Source of the DNA: Clostridia bacterium UC5.1-2E3
Lineage (GTDB): Bacteria > Bacillota > Clostridia > Lachnospirales > Lachnospiraceae
Length of the DNA: 64,000 nt
Assembly (NCBI GenBank): GCA_001304875.1
Contig: BBZO01000019.1
Location: 1-64,000, forward strand
Reading direction: 5' to 3'
The notes under the pieces are model-generated. The model was given only the letters and a program-made list of their open reading frames with translations, had not been told where the DNA came from and ran no database searches. Both the position numbers and the translations under genes were made by a program. Positions 40,725 through 50,131 of this stretch are shown here, one piece after another. How positions within the stretch are numbered: position 1 is the stretch's first letter; each line of letters begins with the position of its first letter.

Positions 40725-41861
40725 ATGAAAAAAGTTCAGTATGGTATGGTAGGCGGAGATTTAAAGGCACTCATCGGCGAGGTTCACAGAAAAGGTCTGG
40801 CGTTCGACCCGAGAGCGGAGCTGGTATGCGGATGCTTTTCAGCGATCGACGAGCTGAATGTGGAGTGCGGAGAGTTCTACAGCGTGGATCGCTCCAGAAT
40901 CTACTTCGATTATAAGGAGATGGCCGAGAAGGAGGCCGGCAAGATCGATTTTGTGGCGATCTGCACTCCCAACTTCGTTCACTATGAGATTGCCAAGTGC
41001 TTTCTGGAGCACGGCATCGGCGTGATGTGTGAGAAGCCGCTCTGCTTTGAGGTTGCGGAGGCCGAGGAACTGGCAGCTCTGGCAAAGGAAAAGGATCTGC
41101 TCTTTGCGGTCAACTACTGCTACTCCGGGTATCCCATGGTCAAGGTGATGAAGGAAATGGTGGCCAGAGGGGATCTGGGCGATATCGTTTCCATCAACGC
41201 CGAGTACACAGCCGGCTGCTTCCTCAACGTGCTGCACGAGGATTCCCAGATCAACTCCAAGATCTGGCGCTCTGACCCGAAGCTTTCCGGTATCTCCAAC
41301 ACCTGTGCCGACGACGGAACACACATCGAGCATCTGGTTCACTATGTAACCGGTCTCAAGATCAAGCGCGTGGCGGCTACGGTGGACCGTTTCGGCAAGA
41401 AGCTGGACTTCAACGACAATATCTTAGTAGAGTATGAGAATGGCGTGCACGGCTCCTACTGGTTCTGCCAGGTGGCCTGCGGCAAGTCCAACGAGATGGT
41501 ATTCCGTGTCTACGGCACCAAGGGCGCGCTGGAGTGGCAGCAGATCCGTCCGGACGACGTGATCTACCACAAATACGGCGAGGCGACCACCGTGCTCACC
41601 AGAGGCGGCAGCTACTTCTCCGACGAGGAGAAACGCCATTTCCGTCTTCCGTTCGGACATCCGGAAGGATACTATGTGGCGGAGGCCAACATCTACCGCA
41701 GCATTATCAACTATCTCTTAAAGCGCAAGAACGGCGAGGAGATCACCGCGGACGATCTGGATTTCCCGGATGTGGAGACAGGCGTGTCCGGCGTGCGCTT
41801 CGTGCATGCGGTCATGGAGAGCGGCGACAACGATTCCAAGTGGGTATCGGTCGAGGGTTAA
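40725..41861 (+). CDS. Gfo/Idh/MocA-family oxidoreductase
   Basis: Intact, 378 residues. N-terminal Rossmann domain (MVGGDLKALIGEVHRKGLAFDP), the family dinucleotide/catalytic region VAICTPNFVHYEIAKCFLEHGIGVMCEKPLCFEVAEAEEL (EKP motif), and the C-terminal alpha/beta domain with SNTCADDGTHIEHLVHYVTGLKIKRVAATV. Likely an NAD(P)-dependent dehydrogenase of a sugar or sugar acid; the substrate is unknown. GAGGTGA nine bases before ATG. Confidence 0.9.
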   Translation: MKKVQYGMVGGDLKALIGEVHRKGLAFDPRAELVCGCFSAIDELNVECGEFYSVDRSRIYFDYKEMAEKEAGKIDFVAICTPNFVHYEIAKCFLEHGIGVMCEKPLCFEVAEAEELAALAKEKDLLFAVNYCYSGYPMVKVMKEMVARGDLGDIVSINAEYTAGCFLNVLHEDSQINSKIWRSDPKLSGISNTCADDGTHIEHLVHYVTGLKIKRVAATVDRFGKKLDFNDNILVEYENGVHGSYWFCQVACGKSNEMVFRVYGTKGALEWQQIRPDDVIYHKYGEATTVLTRGGSYFSDEEKRHFRLPFGHPEGYYVAEANIYRSIINYLLKRKNGEEITADDLDFPDVETGVSGVRFVHAVMESGDNDSKWVSVEG

Positions 41862-41903
41862 GAGTAAACATAGAATAAACGTACAGAAAGGCGGTAATTG
41901 GAT

Positions 41904-42957
41904 ATGAAATCAGTGATTTATAAAGGACCGGGCGAATTTGCTATCGAGGATCGCCCCAGACCACAGATCAAGAATCAGGACGACGTGCTCATCCGGGTGT
42001 TGGGCGTGTGCATCTGCGGCACGGACATCAACATCTTTGCGACCCCGCAGAAGCATCCCTCCCGTCCGGGCATCATCTTCGGACATGAGTTCTGCGGACA
42101 GGTGGTGGAGACCGGCAGTGCAGTCACCAATTTAAAACCGGGCGACAAGGTCATCGTCGATCCCCACGGCCCCTGCGGCTACTGCGACGCGTGCCGTTCC
42201 GGCTGGCCGGAGATGTGCGAGAACCTCTACCTCGACGAGCCGGGGCTGGAGGGCCAGGCGGATGCCATGGGCGTATTTAAGGACGGCGGCTTGATCACCT
42301 ACACGCTGGTTCCTTCCAAGTTTGCGTACAAGATTGCCGACGATACGCCGGCAGAGCTGATGGCGCTTGCGGAGCCGCTGGCCACCTGCGGATACTCTCT
42401 GGAGAAGCTGAACATCCATGTGGGCGACACGGTGTGCATCCTGGGCGGAGGCCCCATCGGACAGCTCTATCTGGTTCTGGCGAAGGCCAGCGGCGCGAGA
42501 AAGATCATTCTCTCTGAGCCGGTGGAGTACCGCAGAAACAAGGCGCTGGAGCTGGGCGCACCCGGGTGGTGGATCCGACGGTGGAGGACCTCAAGCAGGT
42601 CTGTTTAGAGGAGACCGGAGGACGCGGCGTCGACCACTGTATCGAGCGGTGGCTGCCATGCTCATGGACTGTGTGGAGTGCGTAAGACCGAGAGGAAAGG
42701 TGCTCCAGTGCGGCCACGACGAGACGGCTCTCGCTCCTGTTAAAGTGGGCGAGGTGCTCAAGAAGGAAGTGGAGATACACGGCGTGTTCCTTGGAAAGTA
42801 TTACATGGAAAAGACGGCGCGCATCATCGAGAGCGGCATTCTTCCGTTAGATAAGATTGTGACACACACATTCCCGCTCTCTAAGTACCAGGAGGCTCTG
42901 GATCTGGCGCGCAGCGGACAGTGCATCAAGGTGTGCGTGATTCCGGAGGACGAGTAA
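41904..42957 (+). CDS. Zinc-dependent medium-chain alcohol dehydrogenase (two frame breaks)
   Basis: About 351 residues, MDR superfamily, sorbitol/threonine dehydrogenase-like. Catalytic zinc site CICGTDINIF and GHEFCGQVVETG; structural zinc cysteines in DPHGPCGYCDACRSGWPEMCENLYL; nucleotide loop ILGGGPIGQLYLVLAKASGARKII. Breaks near 42563 and 42646, each one base short. ATG 41904 preferred (AAAGGCGG upstream). Probably oxidises a polyol or secondary hydroxyl of the cluster substrate. Confidence 0.9.
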
Positions 42958-42975
42958 GGAGGAAATGACAGGAAT

Positions 42976-44084
42976 ATGAAGCTGGAAAATTATCATCTTG
43001 AGGGTGAGGAGAATATCATCAGCCCGGCGCTCATCTATTACCGTGACGCCATCGTGGAGAACACGAAGCGCACCATCGAGCTGGCCGGGGGAGCCGGCAG
43101 GCTCTGGTACCACGTGAAAACGCACAAGACCAGAGAGCTGGTTGAAATGCAGATTGAAATGGGATTCACGCACTTTATGTGCGCGACCATCGCGGAGGCG
43201 GAGATGACCGCCTCTGCGGGAGCCGAGAATGTCTTAGTGGCCTACGCGCTGGTGGGGCCCAACATCGAGCGGTTCGTGAACCTGGCCCAGAACAGTCCCC
43301 AGACCCAGTTCTGGGCGCTGGGAGACGATCTGGAGAGCCTTAAAAAGCTGTCCGACGCGGCGGAGGGAACCGGGCTTATCATCCCCGTCCTTCTGGATGT
43401 GAACGTGGGACAGGACCGCACCGGAGTTCCGCTTGGGGAGGTGCCGGAGTTTTATGAGGCCTGCTCCAAATATCCGAACCTTAAGGTGAGAGGCCTTCAC
43501 TGCTACGACGGCCACAATCACCAGGTGGACGTGAAGGACCGCCAGGAGGCTGTGAACCGCATGGACAGCGCCATCGAGGAGGTGCGCAGAAAAATTAAGG
43601 AGAAGGGACTTGTCTGCGACACGGTTATCGTCGGCGGAACCCCCTCGTTCCCCTGTCATGCGAAGGTCAGCGACTATTTCCTGTCCCCCGGAACCTCCTT
43701 CGTGATGGATGCCCGCTACGGCAAGGATGCGCCGGATCTTAAGATGTGGGAGGCGGGAGCGATTCTGACCCGCGTGGTCAGCCACCCGGCGCACAACACA
43801 TTCACGCTGGATCTGGGAAGCAAGGGAATCTCCTGCGATCAGCCGGTGCGCGGCGAGCTGGTGGGCGTAAATGCCCAGGCCATGTTCCAGAGCGAGGAAC
43901 ACTGGCTGTGGAAGATGGACGAGGGCCATGAGGATGAGCGTCCGGCCATCGGGACATTCTCTACGTGATTCCCAGCCACATCTGCCCGACGACGGTGCTG
44001 TACCCGGAGATTCTGGTGGCCGAGGGCGGCAGACTGGTGGGGCGGTGGGAGACCGTGGCGAGAGCCAGAAAGCTGACATACTGA
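42976..44084 (+). CDS. D-threonine aldolase/D-serine-dehydratase-like PLP enzyme (frame broken)
   Basis: About 369 residues, fold-type III (alanine racemase-like N-terminal barrel). PLP lysine in LWYHVKTHKTRELVEMQIEMG, then LLDVNVGQDRTGVP, LHCYDGHNHQ, GGTPSFPCHAK, and a DSD1-type C-terminal beta domain with metal-binding His/Cys partly out of frame: one base missing near 43957 (DILYVIPSHICPTTVLYPE restored). The family cleaves beta-hydroxy-D-amino acids (D-threonine, beta-hydroxyaspartate) to glycine plus aldehyde. Its presence in a sugar-type operon is unusual. Confidence 0.87.
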
Positions 44085-44107
44085 TTTTCGTAAAGGAGAC
44101 CAAAGCC

Positions 44108-44878
44108 ATGAAAAAGATTGGAATTATTGGATATGGACTGATTGGAAAATATATTCACGAACATCTCCCGGAGCTGGGAGACGCCGAGCTGGCCTTCGTC
44201 TACGATCTGAGCAGCGAGGCCACGGCAGGCCTTGACCCGGAGCTGGTGCTTTCCAGCCCCGAGAAGCTCTCGGAGTGCCTGGAAGTACAGGCGGTGGACA
44301 TCGTGGTGGAGGCGGCCACCTACCAGGCGGTATGGCAGCTGGCGCCGGTGGTTCTGCCACACGCGGATTTTCTCACCTTTTCCTCCACTGCGTTTGCGGA
44401 TGAGAACTTCCGGGCGGAGGCGGAGAAGCTCTGCAAAAAATGGAACCGGAGGATCCATATTCCCCACGGAGCCGTGCTGGGATACGACGGAATCTTCGAC
44501 GGCCGCGAGCTTTTAGAGAGCGTGGTTATCACCACCACCAAGCGCCCGGCAAACCTGGGCAGCAATGTAAAAGAAAAGACGGTGCTTTTTGACGGCCCCA
44601 CCAGGGAGGCGTGTCAGAAGTTCCCGCGCAACGTAAACGTGCATGCGGGCATCGCCATCGCGGGCCTGGGCTTTGACAAGACCCGTTCCCGCATCGTGGC
44701 GGACCCGGATGTGGAGGGCAATACCCATCTGATCGAGGTGCAGGCTGACGGCATGCGTTTTAACATCGAGGTGTGCAGCGTGCCGAAGGGGCTCGTGACA
44801 GGTGCTTACACCCCGGTATCCGCGTTCAACGCGCTGAAGCGCATCGTGTCCGACGAGCCGGGACTCGTGATTTGTTAG
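44108..44878 (+). CDS. L-aspartate dehydrogenase-like protein (NadX family)
   Basis: Intact, 256 residues. Rossmann start KKIGIIGYGLIGKYIHEHLPELGDAELAFVYD, middle FLTFSSTAFADENF, and the NadX-like dimer and catalytic region KEKTVLFDGPTREACQKFPRNVNVHAGIAIAGLGFDKTRSRIVADPDVEGNTHLIEV (conserved NxN and catalytic His region). The longer open frame from 43871 lies inside the previous gene, so the start is ATG 44108 after AAAGGAGACC. Converts aspartate to iminosuccinate or reduces imino acids in reverse; here it may handle an imino intermediate of the cluster substrate. Confidence 0.88.
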   Translation: MKKIGIIGYGLIGKYIHEHLPELGDAELAFVYDLSSEATAGLDPELVLSSPEKLSECLEVQAVDIVVEAATYQAVWQLAPVVLPHADFLTFSSTAFADENFRAEAEKLCKKWNRRIHIPHGAVLGYDGIFDGRELLESVVITTTKRPANLGSNVKEKTVLFDGPTREACQKFPRNVNVHAGIAIAGLGFDKTRSRIVADPDVEGNTHLIEVQADGMRFNIEVCSVPKGLVTGAYTPVSAFNALKRIVSDEPGLVIC

Positions 44879-44897
44879 AGAACAGGGAGGGAAAGAT

Positions 44898-45758
44898 ATG
44901 GCAGACAGACAGGAAATTCTGCGGCTGGAAGAGCTGGCCCACAGGCTCCGGGTGGATCTGTGCAGGCTTTGCGGAAGCTATCAGGGAAATATACATATGG
45001 GCGGAGACATGTCCATGTCGGACGTGCTGACCTGCCTGTTTCATCACACGATGAACATTGACCCGAAGGACATCAAGATGCCGGAGAGAGACCGTTTTAT
45101 TCTGAGTAAAGGACACGGGGCGGTGTGCATGTATATCACCATGGCACTGCGCGGATTCTTCGATTACGACGAGATTGTGGCGACCTACGGGAAACTGGAC
45201 AGCGCCTACGGACAGCACCCGTGCAAGGTGCGTCTGCCCGGCGTGGAGACGTCCACCGGGTCCCTGGGACACGGGCTGGCGATCTGCGTGGGCATGGCAG
45301 CCCACGCGAAGATGAAAAAGGCGTCCCACCGGGTGTTCTGCATGATGGGCGACGGTGAAACCTGCGAGGGCTCCGTGTGGGAGGCGGCCATCAACGGCCG
45401 GGCCTTAAAGCTGGGCAACCTGGTGGCCATCGTGGACAGGAACCGGCAGCTTATGACCAGCTTCAGCGAGGACTCCGTGATGCTGGAGCCCTACGCCGAC
45501 AAGTGGCGCGCGTTCGGCTGGAACGTGATTGAGATTAATGGAAACGACATGAAACAGGTGGTGGAGACCTTCGATTCCCTTCCGCCGGCGGACAGCGACG
45601 TGCCGACGGTCATCGTGGCGGACACGGTGAAGGGCTACCGAGTTTCCTTCATGGAAAAACAGATCAAGTGGCACTGCGGCAGCTTAAACGACGCAGATTT
45701 AAAGACGGCTCTGAGCGATCTGACCGAGGCTTATGAGCGTGAAAAGGAGGCGATCTGA
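44898..45758 (+). CDS. Transketolase, N-terminal subunit
   Basis: Intact, 286 residues, thiamine-diphosphate-binding half of a split transketolase. Seen: GNIHMGGDMSMSDVLTCLFHHTM, RDRFILSKGHGAVCMYI, STGSLGHGLAICVGMA, and the ThDP motif GDGETCEGSVWEAAINGRALKLGNLVAIVDRNRQ. Pairs with the next gene through a TGATG overlap. Split transketolases in catabolic operons often act on unusual ketoses (apulose phosphate, sulfofructose), not only pentose phosphates. Confidence 0.94.
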   Translation: MADRQEILRLEELAHRLRVDLCRLCGSYQGNIHMGGDMSMSDVLTCLFHHTMNIDPKDIKMPERDRFILSKGHGAVCMYITMALRGFFDYDEIVATYGKLDSAYGQHPCKVRLPGVETSTGSLGHGLAICVGMAAHAKMKKASHRVFCMMGDGETCEGSVWEAAINGRALKLGNLVAIVDRNRQLMTSFSEDSVMLEPYADKWRAFGWNVIEINGNDMKQVVETFDSLPPADSDVPTVIVADTVKGYRVSFMEKQIKWHCGSLNDADLKTALSDLTEAYEREKEAI

Positions 45759-46704
45759 TGCAGGAATCTTATACACTGGAAAAATTTAATTCAGGAAGAA
45801 CCGTTGTGGGCGATGCGATTGTGGAGCTGGCAAAAATGACGACCGTATCTGGCTTCTGACTCCCGATATCGGCTGGGGATGCGGCGATTTTAAGAAGGCG
45901 CATCCGGAGCGCTTCATCGACACCGGCATCGCAGAGCAGTGCGTGGTGGGCGTCAGCGCCGGCCTGGCCCTGGAGGGGGCCGTGCCGTTTATCATCGGCA
46001 TGATGCCGTTCATGAGTATGCGCGCATTGGAGCAGGTCCGCACGGACGTGTGCTATCCGAAGCTCCCGGTGCGGATCATCGCCAACTATTCCGGCCTTAC
46101 GGGTAACGGCGGCTCCACCCATTATGCGATGGAGGACATGGCGCTTTTCAGCTCCTTAGTCAACATGACAGTGTGCGCGCCGGCGGATCCCAACCAGCTT
46201 CGCCAGATCATCTTAAAGAGCGTGGACTGGGACGGCCCCATGGCCATCCGCATGGATCCGGGAAAGAACAATGCGGTGCTCTATCCCGAGGACGCGCAGT
46301 TTGAGATCGGCAGGGCCTACACGGCCCGGGAGGGGAAGGACATCACGATTATCGCCTGCGGCGAGATGGTGAGCGAGGCCATCCGCATCTCCGATACGCT
46401 TGGAAAGGAAGGAATCAGCGTCCGCGTGATCGACATGTTTACCGTGAAGCCTTTAGACCGCGAGGCAGTTTTGAAGGCGGCAGAGGAAACGGGACGCATT
46501 GTCACCTGGGAGGACCATCTGATGAACAACGGCTTAAGCAGCGCTGTCAGCGACGTGCTGACCGACAACTGCGTGAGTCTTAAATCCTTCAAACGGTTCG
46601 GCATTCCCCAGGTATATCCGGGATTCGGCGATTCCAAGGAGCTGTATCACAAGTATGGCTATGACGGCGAGGCTGTCACCAATTATATAAAAAGCTTGTT
46701 TTAA
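45758..46704 (+). CDS. Transketolase, C-terminal subunit (frame broken by one base)
   Basis: About 315 residues. Pyrimidine-binding domain (TPDIGWGCGDFKKAHPERFIDTGIAEQCVVGVSAGLALEGAVPFI) with catalytic Glu in the GIAEQ motif, then NGGSTHYAMEDMAL and the C-terminal transketolase domain (ITIIACGEMVSEAIRIS). One A missing near 45836 (LAKNDDRIWLLTPD restored). Its start overlaps the end of the N-terminal subunit, so the two are made together. Confidence 0.93.
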
Positions 46705-46752
46705 GAGTTTATTTCAGGATGGCGCGAACGCGCGGAAAGGAATAGAATAGAG

Positions 46753-48186
46753 ATGTTTAAGCAGTATATCAATGGACAGCTGGTGGACGGCAGAGGCGGC
46801 GCGCTTAATGTGAGCGACCCTGCGACGGGCCTGGTGTTCGAGACATTTTCCGCCGCCACGAAGGAGCAGGCGAACGAGGCGCTGGAGGCGGCGCAGGCAG
46901 CTTTTAAGGTCTGGTCCTGGACTCCGCTGGACGAGAGAGTGGAGTGGCTGCGCAAATACACGGAGGCTCTTTTAAAGGAGCGGGAGTACATCGTGGATCT
47001 CCTCTCCAGAGAGTCGGGAAAGCCCTACGCGGAGGCGTGCTACGATTTTGACTGGGGCATCTCCAGCCTGCGGTATTTCGCGGAGGAGATCCGCCGCGTG
47101 ACGGGAACCACCTACTCCGACAACGGAGGCCGCAGGGGCGAATTTTATCACCTGGTGGATCAGAGACCGCTCGGCGTAGTGGTGGGCCATCTGGCCTGGA
47201 ATTATCCGCTGGGAAACGCGGCCCTCAAAATCGGGCCGACCATCGCTTCCGGCTGCTGCTGCGTGCTGAAGCCCTCCAGCCAGACGCCGCTTGCGACCCT
47301 GTATCTGGGCGAGATTATGCACCGGATCGGGCTTCCGGCGGGCGTAGTGAATATCATCGCCGGCCCGGCCGGGGAGCTGGGAGACGCGCTGAACATCAGC
47401 CGCATTCCCAAGATGATCACCTTGATCGGCTCCACCGACACCGGACGCCAGGTGATGGCCCAGGGCGCGTCCTCTATCAAGACCTACTCCCTGGAGCTGG
47501 GCGGAAACGCCCCGGCCATCATCATGGAGGACGGCGACGTGGCGCAGGCCGCGAAGCTGGCGGTGATCAGCCAGGTGTCCAACACCGGACAGACCTGCAT
47601 CGGCTACAACCGGATCTACGTGCACGCCAGCAGATACGAGGAGTTCTGCCAGCGCGTGCAGGAGGAGTTTAAACGGGTGACCATTGGCGCAGGCCGCGAT
47701 GCGGGCGAGATGGTCATGGGCCCCATGATCAATAAGAGAGAGCGGGACCGCGTGCTGGGTCTGATCGCGGACGCAAAGGCGCACGGGGCGAGAGTCCTCT
47801 GCGGCGGGGATATCCCGGCCGGCTTCGAGAAGGGCGCCTACATAAACCCGACGCTGGTGGCGGACGTGACCGAGGACATGCGGATTTCCAGGGAGGAGAT
47901 CTTCGGGCCGGTGATCTCAGTGCGCGCCTACACGGATTTCGAGGACGTGTTAAAGAAGGCCAATGACACGGAGGCGGGATTGACCTCCTACCTGTACGGA
48001 CACGACGCCAGAGCCATCGCCAGAGCCTTCGAGGTGCTGGAGTTCGGCGAGCTCTACGTCAATGGCTTCAGCACGGGCCCGATGCTTCCCCACTGCGGCG
48101 TGCGCGAGTCCGGAGTCGGCTGCGACGCGTCCCAATGGGGGCTCAAGGAGTATTTCAGTCTGAAACGTCTGAGTGTAAAACCGTGA
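46753..48186 (+). CDS. NAD(P)-dependent aldehyde dehydrogenase
   Basis: Intact, 477 residues. Catalytic Cys at about residue 282 in SNTGQTCIGYNRIYV, general base Glu at about 248 in LELGGNAPAI, NAD-binding GSTDTGRQVM, and EEIFGPVISV. Nearest recalled groups are succinate-semialdehyde and glycolaldehyde/lactaldehyde dehydrogenases. In this cluster it could oxidise the short aldehyde released by an aldolase or by transketolase chemistry. Confidence 0.93.
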   Translation: MFKQYINGQLVDGRGGALNVSDPATGLVFETFSAATKEQANEALEAAQAAFKVWSWTPLDERVEWLRKYTEALLKEREYIVDLLSRESGKPYAEACYDFDWGISSLRYFAEEIRRVTGTTYSDNGGRRGEFYHLVDQRPLGVVVGHLAWNYPLGNAALKIGPTIASGCCCVLKPSSQTPLATLYLGEIMHRIGLPAGVVNIIAGPAGELGDALNISRIPKMITLIGSTDTGRQVMAQGASSIKTYSLELGGNAPAIIMEDGDVAQAAKLAVISQVSNTGQTCIGYNRIYVHASRYEEFCQRVQEEFKRVTIGAGRDAGEMVMGPMINKRERDRVLGLIADAKAHGARVLCGGDIPAGFEKGAYINPTLVADVTEDMRISREEIFGPVISVRAYTDFEDVLKKANDTEAGLTSYLYGHDARAIARAFEVLEFGELYVNGFSTGPMLPHCGVRESGVGCDASQWGLKEYFSLKRLSVKP

Positions 48187-48205
48187 TGAGGAGGAGATAA
48201 GTGCA

Positions 48206-49270
48206 ATGCGGAAACTGGTATCAGATACAGGACTTTACAATGTAGCCGAGTCCATTGACCGTCTGATCAATGTGGACATCGGGGCGAGGGGAACCGCGCA
48301 GGTGCTGTTTGACGCGGCGAGGGACCTTCTGGGCGGAAAGCCCATGACGCTGGCGGCCGTGGAGCTGATGCAGCGCTCCATAAAGCCGGGAGATTATGTG
48401 TTTATCACGACGGGATGGGCGGACCAGCCGGCCAACTTGCCCACCAAGAGCGAGACTGACGGCCCGCCCGGAGCGGCGAATCTGGCGAGAACCATCCGTC
48501 TGACCTTAAAGGGGCTTCCGGTCATCGTCACGGACGATTATCTGGTGGACGACATGAAGACGGTCATGGCCAGCTGCGGATTTTCCGTGGTGGAGCCGGA
48601 TCATCTGAAGGTGTCCCTGTCGGATGAGCTGGGATTTGCCATGGTTCCGACCATCGCGGTCATCGGAATGCCCATCGACCAGGAGGAGTGCCGCATCCGC
48701 GCGGAGAAGCTGCTGGATCAGTACAAACCGGCGCTCTGCCTGGCCATCGAGAGAGGCGGCATGAATAAGCACGGGCGCATCCACGGAATGGGCGGATTCG
48801 ATTTCTCCGCCAACCAGGCGAAGATGGATTATCTCTTCACAGGAGCCAAGGATCGGGGAATCGCCACCATCGGCATCGGCGACGGCGGAAACGAGATTGG
48901 CATGGCCAACATTGAGAAGACGGTGCGCGAGAAGGTGAAGAACGGCAACATGTGCAAATGCCCCTGCCAGTCGGGCATCGCTCTGGACGTGGCGAAGGTG
49001 GATGTGCTTCTGTCTGCGGCCATCTCGAACTGGGCCGGATATGGAATCTCCTGCCTGCTGGCGCTGGCGGAGGGCAATCTGGATGCCTGCTGCAGCGAGG
49101 AGCTGGAGCGCCGCGTGCTGGACGCCTGCTGCCGCGTGGAGTTCCACGACTCCATCGGATCACGGGTGGCCCCCAGCGTGGATGGCTGCCTTGCGCCGGT
49201 GCACTTCGCGATCATCCGCCTGATCCGGGAGATCGCGGAGATGGGGATTAAGAGATTTCCGGCGGAGTAG
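48206..49270 (+). CDS. D-glutamate cyclase-like protein (DUF4392)
   Basis: Intact, 354 residues. DUF4392/D-glutamate cyclase features: GDYVFITTGWADQPANLPTKSETDGPPGAANLARTI, CLAIERGGMNKHGRIHGMGG, IGIGDGGNEIGMANI. The mitochondrial homologue converts D-glutamate to 5-oxo-D-proline; bacterial members often occur in amino-acid operons. Its place at the end of this cluster suggests a D-amino-acid or lactam product. GAGGAGAT nine bases before ATG. Confidence 0.87.
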   Translation: MRKLVSDTGLYNVAESIDRLINVDIGARGTAQVLFDAARDLLGGKPMTLAAVELMQRSIKPGDYVFITTGWADQPANLPTKSETDGPPGAANLARTIRLTLKGLPVIVTDDYLVDDMKTVMASCGFSVVEPDHLKVSLSDELGFAMVPTIAVIGMPIDQEECRIRAEKLLDQYKPALCLAIERGGMNKHGRIHGMGGFDFSANQAKMDYLFTGAKDRGIATIGIGDGGNEIGMANIEKTVREKVKNGNMCKCPCQSGIALDVAKVDVLLSAAISNWAGYGISCLLALAEGNLDACCSEELERRVLDACCRVEFHDSIGSRVAPSVDGCLAPVHFAIIRLIREIAEMGIKRFPAE

Positions 49271-49313
49271 AGGGGAAATCAAATGGCAGAAAATAATAGA
49301 TAGGACTGAAAAT

Positions 49314-49351
49314 GGAGAGAGCTGATCTGAGGAGAGGCTCTCTCCTTTTTC
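49314..49351 (+). terminator. Terminator of the AraC-linked catabolic operon
   Basis: GGAGAGAGC / GCTCTCTCC stem followed by TTTTT, 43 bp after the D-glutamate cyclase gene. Confidence 0.9.
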
Positions 49352-49382
49352 TCTAATATTATGACAATGTAAATAATATTAT

Positions 49383-49440
49383 TGACAAATATAATAAAAA
49401 TGCATATAATTTAATTGGCCTAAAAGATATCAAAGATATC
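49383..49440 (+). promoter_or_regulatory. Promoter and operator of the RelB/YafQ operon
   Basis: TTGACA (49383-49388), 16-base spacer, TATAAT (49405-49410). Just downstream GATATC occurs twice with an AAA spacer (49426-49440), a symmetric site suited to a dimeric ribbon-helix-helix antitoxin that represses its own operon. Confidence 0.72.
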
Positions 49441-49474
49441 AAAAGTTGGATTTAAAAAGAGGGGTGAATGGAAC

Positions 49475-49747
49475 ATGGCACAGACAAATGTGAATATTCG
49501 TATGGATGCGGATCTTAAAAAACAGTTTGAGAGCTTTTGCGCAGACATGGGAATGACCATGACGACAGCGTTTAATATCTTTGCCAGAAAAGCGGTCAGA
49601 GAATATAGAATCCCGTTTGAAATTGGCGGTAACCGGCCCAACGAGGAGACGAAGAAGGCCATCGAGAATGCGAGAAACGGCGTGGGATTGAGCCGGGGTT
49701 TCACTTCGGTGAAAGAGTTGATGGAGGATTTGGATGCTGACGATTAA
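49475..49747 (+). CDS. RelB/DinJ-family antitoxin
   Basis: Intact, 90 residues. N-terminal ribbon-helix-helix (MAQTNVNIRMDADLKKQFESFCADMGMTMTTAFNIFARKAVREYRIPFEI) and a C-terminal toxin-wrapping tail. GAGGGGTG eleven bases before ATG. Overlaps the toxin gene by 14 bp. Confidence 0.93.
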   Translation: MAQTNVNIRMDADLKKQFESFCADMGMTMTTAFNIFARKAVREYRIPFEIGGNRPNEETKKAIENARNGVGLSRGFTSVKELMEDLDADD

Positions 49748-50005
49748 ATATGAGAGCAGCTTCAGGAAAGATTACAAAAGGATCAAAAAAGAGGATATGA
49801 TATAAGTCTTTTGGAAGATACGATCGGGATGCTGGCGAATCAGGAAACGCTTCCGCCCCGGTATAGGGATCACAATTTATCGGGAGAGTACAGTCACTGC
49901 AGAGAATGTCATATCACGCCGGACTGGCTGCTGATCTATGAGATAGATCACGGAGAGCTGATACTGTATCTGATGCGTACCGGCTCGCACAGTGATTTGT
50001 TTTAG
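49734..50005 (+). CDS. yafQ: YafQ-family mRNA interferase toxin (frame broken by one base)
   Basis: About 90 residues restored: LTIKYESSFRKDYKRIKKRGYDISLLEDTIGML ... PRYRDHNLSGEYSHCRECHITPDWLLIYEI ... LYLMRTGSHSDLF. The histidines and HITPDWLLIY strand are those of the YafQ/RelE fold that cuts mRNA on the ribosome. One A missing near 49790. Start ATG 49734 lies inside the antitoxin gene. Confidence 0.9.
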
Positions 50006-50011
50006 ATACAA

Positions 50012-50048
50012 AAGCCGCACGATTACTTCATCATAAATCGTGCGGCTT
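50012..50048 (+). terminator. Bidirectional terminator between yafQ and the ferredoxin gene
   Basis: AAGCCGCACGATT / AATCGTGCGGCTT 13-bp stem with an 11-base loop; T-run on the minus side (TTTTGTATC), weaker on the plus side. Confidence 0.85.
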
Positions 50049-50131
50049 CCCTATATCTATTATGGTATTATTTCCAGACATGAATCCGGCGGGCGATACG
50101 CCGGGCAGTACACCGGCGGGAGAGCAGTGCC

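Noticed and set aside
43871-44107. Longer N-terminus for the aspartate dehydrogenase gene
   Set aside because: The extension lies inside the D-threonine-aldolase-like gene in another frame; ATG 44108 has a ribosome site and starts the Rossmann fold.
44898-46704. AraC-linked cluster as a sulfoquinovose (sulfo-TK) or apiose operon
   Set aside because: The split transketolase fits both, but no specific sulfosugar or apiose enzyme is recognisable and the amino-acid enzymes are unexplained by either.
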